A stretch of DNA of 64,000 bases from Shewanella khirikhana (GTDB lineage: Bacteria; Pseudomonadota; Gammaproteobacteria; Enterobacterales; Shewanellaceae), in the NCBI RefSeq assembly GCF_003957745.1, contig NZ_CP020373.1:2108001-2172000 (forward strand), in the 5' to 3' direction. Position 1 is the first letter of the stretch. Every line of letters starts with the position of its first letter. This document shows, one piece after another, positions 58,601-64,000 of this stretch. Both the position numbers and the translations under genes were made by a program. The notes below the pieces were generated by a model. The model searched no databases and was not told the DNA's origin. It saw only the letters and a list, made by a program, of their open reading frames with translations.

Positions 58601-59969
58601 TTTTGTTGGGGTGTTTTCTGATATTTCCCGCCGTAAGATGCAGGAAGAGGAGCTCAGAAAGCTCACCAACAATGATTTATTGACCGGGCTGCCAAACCGC
58701 TCAAACCTGCAGGTGTCGCTGAGTAACCTGGTTAAGAAAGATACCCACCACACCCTTATGGTGTTGGATTTGGATAACTTTAAAAAGATTAACGACTCAC
58801 TCGGCCACCAAATTGGTGATGAGTTGCTGCTGATGGTCTCGCGGCGCATGTCAGGCGCCCTGCCCGCCCACACCAGCTTATATCGCCTGGGCGGCGATGA
58901 ATTTGCCATTCTTATCGACAAAGAGCCGGACATCGGCAGCTCTGCTGCTATCGCCAAAGGGGTGGTGGATGCCTTTGTGGCGCCATTCGAACTCGCGGGT
59001 GAAAAGCTGGTCGTGGGCGTCAGTATTGGTATCGTGCTCTATCCGGAAGATGAGCAAAATGAGCAGGCGCTGCTGCGTAAAGCCGATATCGCCATGTACC
59101 ACGCAAAATCGGCAGGCGGTAACCGTTATCAGTTCTATTCTGAGTCCCTTAACCGCAATGCCATGAGGCAACTGGAGGTGGAAAACCTCATCCGCGAAGG
59201 CTTAAGAGACGATCTGTTTGAAGTCTACTACCAACCCAAAATTGATCTGCGCAGCTCCCGCATGGCCGGTATGGAGGCGCTGGTACGGCTGGTGCACCCG
59301 GTGCACGGTCTCATTCCACCTTCCGAGTTTATTCCCCTGGCGGAGGAAACCGGTCTGATTGTAGAAATCGGCGATCTGGTGATGCGCAAAGCCTGCTTTG
59401 CTGCTCAGAAGTGGCGTGAGCAAGGGATATTCGATGGCCGGGTGGCTGTCAATTTGTCGTCACGTCAGTTTGCCCTTCCCGATCTGCAGCAGCGTATCGA
59501 GTCAATTTTACGACTCACTCAACTGCCAGCCGGCAATCTGGAGCTGGAAATCACCGAAGGCACCGTCATCAAGCAGCCTGAGAAAGCCATCAAAGTCATG
59601 CAGCAGCTGGCCAAGATGGGGGTAAGCCTGGCACTTGACGACTTTGGTACCGGTTATTCATCGCTGTCGTACCTGAAACGCTTCCCCATCCATACCCTGA
59701 AAATTGACAAGGCATTTGTGGATGACATCGACAAGTCTGACCGGGATCTGAAGATGGTGGATTCCATCATCACCATCGCCCACAACATGGGACTGACCGT
59801 GGTGGGTGAAGGCGTGGAAGTTCCTTCTCAGCTGAATATTCTTCGAGCACTTAAATGTGAAGAAATTCAAGGCTATATCTACAGCAAAGCCGTTCCTGAA
59901 CAGGAGTTTGCCGAACTGCTGCGTCAGGATCTGGCCGAATTCCTTGCGCAAAAATACAACCAAAGGTAA
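55641..59969 (+). CDS. Propeller-sensor diguanylate cyclase/phosphodiesterase (Reg_prop, Y_Y_Y, PAS, GGDEF, EAL)
   Basis: A 1442-residue c-di-GMP signalling receptor. A signal peptide (ALAIICFSLCLF) is followed by a periplasmic two-bladed propeller of Reg_prop repeats (GLSQNTVTAIAEDDDGYIWLGT near 65), a Y_Y_Y domain (about 655-700), one membrane helix (about 731-749), two PAS domains (about 764-885 and 889-1008), GGDEF (intact GGDEF, 1084-1088) and EAL (EAL at 1212-1214; DDFGTG, ITE and other metal residues kept). Both catalytic sites look intact. The GTG at 55641 is weakly supported; the ATG at 55677 is an alternative. The first about 2.2 kb are strongly AT-rich, and the change to normal base composition comes at the membrane helix, so the gene looks like a fusion of a foreign sensor with a native output. 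Confidence 0.88.
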   Translation: MQLFLHKNLQQHMQKALAIICFSLCLFSNQAASHTNTTTEFSHATEAKLTINTTTYGVSDGLSQNTVTAIAEDDDGYIWLGTLSGLNRFNGKEFKNFYSSKESGLTSSFILSLYTEDGDLYIGTDKGLFFYDELFENFHETSIKNKPIWSINRVGDRLLIGTDNSLIEFNKHIEKVSEFTNNNFHYIKKIVEFNNHYFVRNQDGTVIKCSLNFNECSIFANNAISIEKASNSLLIDTKSTLVKIDEFGNAYEYEELKDAVSYSDNRVILQGNVLSVSNFILSPQHYGVIDESNHLLKPELFATKNKKIITDTNRGFISIDTESNIVKKLKGIDGNIWSINTYSNKTVISDDSPILKILDISLDELLRVDTTIGGFKTALLTENNELVVASEKGVYLYNLANLDHKPIVISSKPSYTLNYDEKNNVVVVGTQSFELLKIKLSDNYKTETVPLTLKSPIFQVAGVDGIYYLAHQDGLTEVGKDYQREIFQGEMVYSVYEHDSFIYFGTGNGVYQISKADNAISQTFKTEKPVYSLKIIDNSIYASSIGEIWIKSGNNTFKLSSKNGSQEEYNNQGIGYFNDGILFGGVNGVSVLQPQTLKKYLDYVSRNLETSLDDLLIFNSTVKIGSEFLEKAINHSNEVKVKYSDYPLTLEFSTPKVNDGSVEYFYRLQGLSDDWIPSKSNRHATYTNLSPGNYTFEVYAVDQLSQFTGPVKSLNLVVTPPWWMSREAKLAYALMVIVVSITIMKAILRRREVQRQIAISEERLKLSLWGSGDEMWDWDIETGKIYRSNIWGSLEFPKDGHRSGRGDEESNIHPQDQERVREALNRHFYGETDHFEAAYRVKGKDGHWVWILDRAKIVERDDSDNALRMTGTIKNINNFKQAEEQLKLFERAIENISEGMFILDNDFRFVEVNEACCDICMLDRDSFIGTVLHFACYPDVYSEQVRIILRQQGRWSAEVESKRGDNSTFLMELTVDAIYDEQGTLSHFVGVFSDISRRKMQEEELRKLTNNDLLTGLPNRSNLQVSLSNLVKKDTHHTLMVLDLDNFKKINDSLGHQIGDELLLMVSRRMSGALPAHTSLYRLGGDEFAILIDKEPDIGSSAAIAKGVVDAFVAPFELAGEKLVVGVSIGIVLYPEDEQNEQALLRKADIAMYHAKSAGGNRYQFYSESLNRNAMRQLEVENLIREGLRDDLFEVYYQPKIDLRSSRMAGMEALVRLVHPVHGLIPPSEFIPLAEETGLIVEIGDLVMRKACFAAQKWREQGIFDGRVAVNLSSRQFALPDLQQRIESILRLTQLPAGNLELEITEGTVIKQPEKAIKVMQQLAKMGVSLALDDFGTGYSSLSYLKRFPIHTLKIDKAFVDDIDKSDRDLKMVDSIITIAHNMGLTVVGEGVEVPSQLNILRALKCEEIQGYIYSKAVPEQEFAELLRQDLAEFLAQKYNQR

Positions 59970-60014
59970 TTAAAACAGTAACCAAGGCAACTTTGGCACA
60001 ACACCTGCATCATC

Positions 60015-60051
60015 TCTCTCAGCGTCAACATTTAAACAACCAACTGAGAGA
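60015..60051 (+). promoter_or_regulatory. Inverted repeat that could cover the ribosome binding site of the repeat gene
   Basis: TCTCTCAG (60015-60022) and CTGAGAGA (60044-60051) form an 8-bp stem with a 21-base loop. The right arm contains GAGAGA, the only purine-rich binding site before the ATG at 60060, so folding would hide it. This could be a translational switch or a thermosensor-like element; it has been seen by eye only. Confidence 0.55.
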
Positions 60052-60059
60052 ATATAAAA

Positions 60060-60758
60060 ATGATCAAAGGAATTCTGACAACTGTTGCCCTGATTACTGT
60101 CGCTGTTGCTGCCGCTAACAATGTAAGTTCTGCTACCGCTGGCGTACCGAACATTCGCTATACCAACGCCCAAACTGCCGGTGTACCCAACATCCGTTAC
60201 AGCGATGTCCAAACTGCTGGCGTACCTAACATCCGCTACAGCGACGTCCAAACTGCCGGTGTGCCCAACATCCGTTACACCGAAACCGCTGGCGTACCTA
60301 ACATCCGCTACAGCGATTTCCAAACTGCCGGTGTACCCAACATCCGTTACACCGAAACCGCTGGCGTGCCTAACATCCGCTACAGCGACGTCCAAACTGC
60401 CGGTGTACCCAACATCCGTTACACCGAAACCGCTGGCGTGCCTAACATCCGCTACAGCGATGTCCAAACTGCCGGTGTACCCAACATCCGTTACACCGAA
60501 ACCGCTGGCGTACCTAACATCCGCTACAGCGACGTCCAAACTGCCGGTGTGCCCAACATCCGTTACACCGAAACCGCTGGCGTACCTAACATCCGCTACA
60601 GCGACGTCCAAACTGCCGGTGTGCCCAACATCCGTTACACCGAAACCGCTGGCGTGCCTAACATCCGCTACAGCGACGTCCAAACTGCCGGTGTACCCAA
60701 CATCCGTTACACCGAAACCGCTGGCGTACCAAACATCCGCTACAGCCAAACCGCTTAA
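60060..60758 (+). CDS. Secreted repeat protein of 17 AGVPNIRY units
   Basis: A 232-residue protein that matches no family I know. Residues 1-25 are a signal peptide (MIKGILTTVALITVAVAAAN). The rest is 17 copies of TAGVPNIRY joined by alternating linkers: a four-residue SDVQ-type linker and a two-residue TE-type linker, giving a 24-residue, 72-bp higher-order unit. The copies are nearly identical. Each unit has one Arg and usually one acidic residue, so the chain is close to neutral, and each has one Tyr and no Cys. A secreted, repetitive, probably extended or beta-structured product is expected; matrix, adhesive or peptide-precursor roles are possible, none proven. Alternative frames are also open, but this one has the ribosome binding site and signal. 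Confidence 0.85.
   Translation: MIKGILTTVALITVAVAAANNVSSATAGVPNIRYTNAQTAGVPNIRYSDVQTAGVPNIRYSDVQTAGVPNIRYTETAGVPNIRYSDFQTAGVPNIRYTETAGVPNIRYSDVQTAGVPNIRYTETAGVPNIRYSDVQTAGVPNIRYTETAGVPNIRYSDVQTAGVPNIRYTETAGVPNIRYSDVQTAGVPNIRYTETAGVPNIRYSDVQTAGVPNIRYTETAGVPNIRYSQTA
60135..60749 (+). repeat. 72-bp higher-order tandem array coding for AGVPNIRY
   Basis: Two alternating sub-units are distinguished by synonymous codons: one with GCCGGTGT.CCCAACATCC and one with GCTGGCGT.CCTAACATCC. The sub-units come in fixed alternation, so the array grew by copying the 72-bp pair. No stops occur in several other frames, a by-product of the period being a multiple of three. Confidence 0.95.
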
Positions 60759-60787
60759 TCAGCGGCGCTATCAAGGGAGATTAGGTT

Positions 60788-60904
60788 ATGTTTGATTCAA
60801 TCATGAAAGCACTGGGACTGGCCAAGCAGGAACGTAAGAAGGTGGCACTGCCGAAAGGTATCACCGAACTGCAGGTCGTAAACGCCAAGGGCTGGTGGAA
60901 CTGA
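60788..60904 (+). CDS. 38-residue peptide ending in GWWN
   Basis: A small open frame 29 bp after the repeat gene, with a good binding site (AGGGAGA eight bases before the ATG). The product starts MFDSIMKALGLAKQERKK, is basic in the middle, and ends AKGWWN, with an amphipathic N-terminal helix. No family is recognised and no signal sequence is seen. Its position before the shared terminator suggests co-expression with the repeat gene. It may be a partner, chaperone, regulator or secreted peptide; none is supported. Confidence 0.65.
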   Translation: MFDSIMKALGLAKQERKKVALPKGITELQVVNAKGWWN

Positions 60905-60920
60905 GTTTGCCATGACCAAA

Positions 60921-60950
60921 GACAAAGGGAGCCAATCGGCTCCCTTTGTC
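60921..60950. terminator. Terminator of the repeat-gene operon
   Basis: GACAAAGGGAGCC, loop AATC, GGCTCCCTTTGTC: perfect 13-bp stem with only GTTT on the plus side, CTTTGG on the other. It separates the repeat operon from the convergent small gene. Confidence 0.65.
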
Positions 60951-60963
60951 GTTTAAGAGGATT

Positions 60964-61167
60964 TCAGCACCAAAAGCCGTTGCCGGACAGGCGCCCCGCC
61001 CTGCGCTCATTCAGGCGCTTGTGGGTGGTAAAAAGCGGATAACCCGCAGGGCCAATCAAAGCACCGACAAATGCCCAGCGCTTCACCGGCATTCCCTGGG
61101 AAAACGCCATTAACCCCAAATACCAGGCAGAACCGACACTCATCAACAGGATAAGTAATATCAACAT
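60964..61167 (-). CDS. Small membrane protein of unknown function
   Basis: A 67-residue protein, MLILLILLMSVGSAWYLGLMA..., with one or two hydrophobic segments (about 1-20 and 31-47) and a basic C-terminus rich in Arg, His and Lys (THKRLNERRAGR). GAGGTG precedes the ATG. No family recognised. It points toward the repeat operon, away from fadJ. Confidence 0.65.
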   Translation of the reverse strand: MLILLILLMSVGSAWYLGLMAFSQGMPVKRWAFVGALIGPAGYPLFTTHKRLNERRAGRLSGNGFWC

Positions 61168-61291
61168 CTATCACCTCAACGTCTATCCGGGCGCATCCTG
61201 CACTTAATGTCTTGCAAAAGAGCCGCTGAGTTTACCTTATCACGGCGCTACATTCGAACATTTTTCAGGCAATTTTTTTCCTCATGGCAAT

Positions 61292-61321
61292 AAAAAAGCG
61301 GCATTTAATTGCCGCTTTTTT
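61292..61321 (-). terminator. Terminator of the fadIJ operon
   Basis: AAAAAAGCGGCA, loop TTTAAT, TGCCGCTTTTTT: perfect 12-bp stem, 15 bases past the fadJ stop. Confidence 0.88.
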
Positions 61322-61336
61322 GATCAAAAGGCACGC

Positions 61337-63460
61337 TTACCCGTAAAAACGTTTACCGTCAGCCGCCATGGATTTAAGCAATTCAGTGGGCGCGAAACGC
61401 TCGCCATACTTCGCCTGATAGCCTTCAAGCAGGCTCACCATTTTGGCGGCACCCAAGGTATCCATGTAACGGAAAGGACCGCCCAGGAACGGAGGGAAGC
61501 CAATACCGAAGATGGCGCCAATATCACCGTCACGGGGCGACGCAATAATGCCCTCCTCCAGGCAGCGCACTGCTTCATTGAGCATCTGTACTACGCAGCG
61601 CTCGGCAATCTCGCCGGCTTCTTTGGCGCTGCCGGGCACCAAACCCAGCACCCCGTAGACGCTCTCATCCACCTTCTTGCCTTTCTTGGCCGCTTTGCCG
61701 TAGAGGTAGAAACCCTTGCCGTTCTTGCGGCCCTTACGATCGTCGGCCATCAGCTTGTCGAAAGCTGCGGGAGCCTTAAAGCGCTCACCAAGCTCCTTCT
61801 CAAGAATCGGTGAAATCTTGGCGCCCACATCAATGCCCACTTCATCGAGCAATGTCATTGGGCCCACCGGGAAGCCAAACTTCACCAGCGCCTTATCCAG
61901 ATGCTCAACCGGCTGACCTTCCAGCAGCAACTGCGCCGCTTCGTTCATGTACAGCGCCAGAATACGGTTCACATAAAAACCGGCACAGTCTTTTACCACA
62001 ATCGGCGTTTTACCCTGCTTGCGGGCAAAGGCGACTGTGGTGGCAATGGTCTCGGGTGAGGTTTTCTCGTGCGCAATCACTTCGACCAGCGGCATTTTTT
62101 CCACCGGAGAGAAGTAATGCAGACCAATCACATTTTCCGGCCGGCTCGCAGCCTCGGCAATTTGGGTAATAGGCAACGACGAGGTGTTTGACGCAAAAAT
62201 AGTGTGCTCGCCACACTCTTTCTCGATATCGCGCACCATCTGATGCTTGAGGTTCAAGTCTTCAAACACCGCCTCAACCACGATATCGGCATCTTTTACG
62301 CCGCGATATTCGGTGGTTGTGGTCATCAACGACATCAGCTTGTCACGCTGAGCCGGTGTCATATGGCGGCGCTTAATGCCCTTGTCCAGCAGCGAATAAG
62401 CATAGCCAAGCGCATTGGACAGCCCCTTCTCGCTGATGTCTTTCACCCGCACCGGCACCTTGGCCTTGGTGGTGGTCACAGAGGCAATTCCGCCGCCCAT
62501 CAGGCCGCCACCCAGCACCACGGCTTTGGCCACCTTGCGCGGCTTGGCCTCACCGGCACCGGTTTCTTTTTTCATTTCGGTCGTCGCAAAGAAGATAGAG
62601 CGCAGCGCGGCAGACTCGGGGGTTGCCACCAGCGTACCAAAGTGCGCTGCTTCCAGCTCCAGCCCCTTGTCCATGCCGCTGGCCATGCCTTCACGGACAC
62701 AATCGATAATCTTGAATGGCGCAGGATAGTTACCCTGGGTCTTCTTCATTACCTGCTTGCTGGCCTGATCGAACATGATGTTACGGCCCACAGGGGTGCC
62801 TTCCAGCAGCTTGGTTACCAGTGAGGTCTTTTGCGGCTTACGGGTCTTTTTACCCGCCCCGGCCATTTTAATGGCGGTTTCGAGCAAAATAGATTCAGGC
62901 ACCACATCATCCACCAGGCCCATCTTAATCGCCTGCTTGGGACGCACCTGCTTACCGGTCAGCATCAAATCCAGCGCCTTGGCGATACCCACCAGACGTG
63001 GCAGACGTTGGGTGCCACCGCCGCCCGGTAGCAGACCCAGTTGTACCTCAGGTACACCCAGCATGGTTTTGCTGCTGTCACTGCAAACCCGCTGATGACA
63101 GGCCAGCGCCAGCTCAAGGCCGCCGCCAAGGCAAGCACCGTGGATAGCTGCAACTACGGGAATAGACAGGCCTTCCAGTTCGGCAAACACATGGTGGCCC
63201 TGACGGGACAGTAATCTGGCATCTTCTGCGGTTTGGCAGGCATCCAGCATGGAAATATCGGCGCCGGCCACAAAGGAGTCGGCTTTACCGGAAATCAGCA
63301 CCAGGCCCTTAATGCTGCTATCTGCTTTGATCTCCTGCAAAATAGCAGTGATCTCGGGGGCAAATTGCGCTTTTAAGGTATTCATGGTTTCGCCCGGCAC
63401 GTCCATGGTCAGCAGGGCAATGCCGTCGTCGCGGCGGGTCAGGTTAAAGGTCTTTTCCAT
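61337..63460 (-). CDS. fadJ: FadJ, fatty acid oxidation complex alpha subunit
   Basis: Trifunctional beta-oxidation subunit. Residues about 1-190 are the enoyl-CoA hydratase/isomerase part (oxyanion-hole [30 protein letters not shown]); about 310-490 the NAD-binding half of 3-hydroxyacyl-CoA dehydrogenase ([27 protein letters not shown]); the C-terminal dehydrogenase domain completes 707 residues. The N-terminus [23 protein letters not shown] is that of FadJ and not FadB. It follows fadI by six bases and works with it as a complex, chiefly in anaerobic growth in E. coli. Confidence 0.95.
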   Translation of the reverse strand: MEKTFNLTRRDDGIALLTMDVPGETMNTLKAQFAPEITAILQEIKADSSIKGLVLISGKADSFVAGADISMLDACQTAEDARLLSRQGHHVFAELEGLSIPVVAAIHGACLGGGLELALACHQRVCSDSSKTMLGVPEVQLGLLPGGGGTQRLPRLVGIAKALDLMLTGKQVRPKQAIKMGLVDDVVPESILLETAIKMAGAGKKTRKPQKTSLVTKLLEGTPVGRNIMFDQASKQVMKKTQGNYPAPFKIIDCVREGMASGMDKGLELEAAHFGTLVATPESAALRSIFFATTEMKKETGAGEAKPRKVAKAVVLGGGLMGGGIASVTTTKAKVPVRVKDISEKGLSNALGYAYSLLDKGIKRRHMTPAQRDKLMSLMTTTTEYRGVKDADIVVEAVFEDLNLKHQMVRDIEKECGEHTIFASNTSSLPITQIAEAASRPENVIGLHYFSPVEKMPLVEVIAHEKTSPETIATTVAFARKQGKTPIVVKDCAGFYVNRILALYMNEAAQLLLEGQPVEHLDKALVKFGFPVGPMTLLDEVGIDVGAKISPILEKELGERFKAPAAFDKLMADDRKGRKNGKGFYLYGKAAKKGKKVDESVYGVLGLVPGSAKEAGEIAERCVVQMLNEAVRCLEEGIIASPRDGDIGAIFGIGFPPFLGGPFRYMDTLGAAKMVSLLEGYQAKYGERFAPTELLKSMAADGKRFYG

Positions 63461-63466
63461 TGTCCG

Positions 63467-64000
63467 TTACTCCACTTCCAGGATCATTGCCGCGCCCAAA
63501 CCACCGGCCGCACAGGCCGTAGTCAGACCGGTACCGCCGCCGCGACGCTTAAGCTCGTTACACATCTGGGTGATCAAACGGGCGCCGGTGGCGGCAAAGG
63601 GGTGACCGTAGGCAATGGAGCCGCCGAGCACGTTAAAGCGGGTCATGTCGATGTCACCGATGGCACGGCTTTGACCCAGCTTCTCTTGCGCAAATTTCTT
63701 CGAGGCAAACATCTTCATGTTGGCCAGTGCCTGGGCGGCAAAGGCCTCGTGCATTTCAATCAGGGTCAGATCTTCAAGCTGCATACCAGCGCGCTTGAGA
63801 GCCAGCGGGGTGGCGTAAGATGGGCCCATCAGCATGTCTTCCCACACATCGATGGCAGCAAAGGCGTAGCTCTTGATGTAGCCGATGGGGGTATAACCCA
63901 GGGCTTTGGCCTTGCCTTCACTCATCAGCAAAATGGCAGAGGCGCCGTCGGTGAGCGGGGTGCTGTTGGCGGCGGTCACAGTGCCGTGTTTGCGGTCAAA
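63467..64000 (-). CDS. fadI: FadI, 3-ketoacyl-CoA thiolase, 3' part (window edge)
   Basis: The C-terminal about 178 residues of FadI; the start lies beyond the right edge and the frame stays open to 64000. Thiolase signatures visible: [42 protein letters not shown] (catalytic His), and the last catalytic Cys in [13 protein letters not shown]. Cleaves 3-ketoacyl-CoA to acetyl-CoA in the FadIJ complex. Confidence 0.95.
   Translation of the reverse strand, partial: FDRKHGTVTAANSTPLTDGASAILLMSEGKAKALGYTPIGYIKSYAFAAIDVWEDMLMGPSYATPLALKRAGMQLEDLTLIEMHEAFAAQALANMKMFASKKFAQEKLGQSRAIGDIDMTRFNVLGGSIAYGHPFAATGARLITQMCNELKRRGGGTGLTTACAAGGLGAAMILEVE

Noticed and set aside
59970..60749. A 259-residue open frame on the minus strand opposite the AGVPNIRY gene
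   Set aside because: It is the mirror of the repeat array; the repeat period is a multiple of three, so stops are absent in several frames. It has no signal peptide, ribosome binding site or family match.
60135..60749. CRISPR-like appearance of regularly spaced repeats
   Set aside because: The spacers are not unique, the units are translated, and no cas genes are near. It is a coding tandem array.
60181..60795. A 204-residue plus-strand frame inside the repeat array (Thr/Pro/Ser-rich)
   Set aside because: Also a by-product of the array. It starts within a repeat with no binding site.
1..64000. tRNA, rRNA, prophage or IS elements
   Set aside because: No cloverleaf-like T-loop sequence, rRNA stretch, transposase, integrase or terminal inverted repeat was seen in gaps or genes by eye.

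Overview
The window is a dense, mid-to-high-GC gammaproteobacterial chromosome segment. Gene content and order point to Shewanella: a CxxCH lipoprotein pair next to a Pla-1/cef-type lipase, trpCF fusion, FimV beside truA, several chemotaxis receptors and a propeller-type GGDEF/EAL sensor. The relatively high GC suggests a lineage such as S. amazonensis, but that species guess is inference. No rRNA, tRNA, insertion sequence, prophage or CRISPR array was seen.

Layout. 1-8.6 kb: end of one and all of a second c-type-heme lipoprotein, an AraC regulator, SohB protease, a large surface lipase, YciK and an M14 peptidase. 8.6-13.5 kb (minus): a sialidase-fold protein, then the rnm-yciO-scpA-scpB-rluB cluster. 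13.7-20.6 kb: trp operon with a WWW leader peptide and attenuator (trpL-E-G-D-CF-B-A). 20.8-23.1 kb: cysteine hydrolase, then yciB-yciI-xthA. 23.2-29.7 kb: two chemotaxis receptors, a DUF1097 membrane protein, YcbL, an S33 peptidase and a DUF4250 protein. 29.7-32.6 kb: a repeat-rich spacer, topB and a small membrane protein behind a strong Fur-box-like palindrome. 32.7-44.6 kb (minus): fabB, pdxB-asd, fimV, truA-folC-dedD-cvpA-purF. 44.7-52.5 kb: mnmC, yfcL, an ATP-NAD-kinase-like gene, an MFS carrier, aroC, prmB, smrB, sixA. Much of this follows the E. coli order (sohB/yciK/rluB/yciO/trp and truA...fabB-mnmC-yfcL-aroC-prmB-smrB-sixA-fadJ-fadI), so most of the window is core genome.

The accessory part lies between sixA and fadJ (52.6-61.2 kb): an M16 protease, a 1442-residue propeller/PAS/GGDEF/EAL protein whose first half is strikingly AT-rich, then a secreted protein made of 17 near-identical AGVPNIRY repeats and a 38-residue peptide ending GWWN. 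An inverted repeat can cover the ribosome binding site of the repeat gene. This repeat-protein/small-peptide pair beside a c-di-GMP enzyme is the best candidate here for an undescribed system. The window closes with fadJ and the 3' part of fadI (beta-oxidation).

Functionally, aroC supplies chorismate to the trp operon; topB, scpAB, xthA and smrB deal with chromosome or ribosome maintenance; fabB and fadIJ are the synthetic and degradative arms of fatty acid metabolism. Short exact tandem duplications (12-17 bp) recur in spacers just after genes and look like a local mutational habit. Start codons were moved from the longest open frame wherever a ribosome binding site and family alignment supported it (for example TTG for sohB, prmB and the M16 gene, GTG for yciO).
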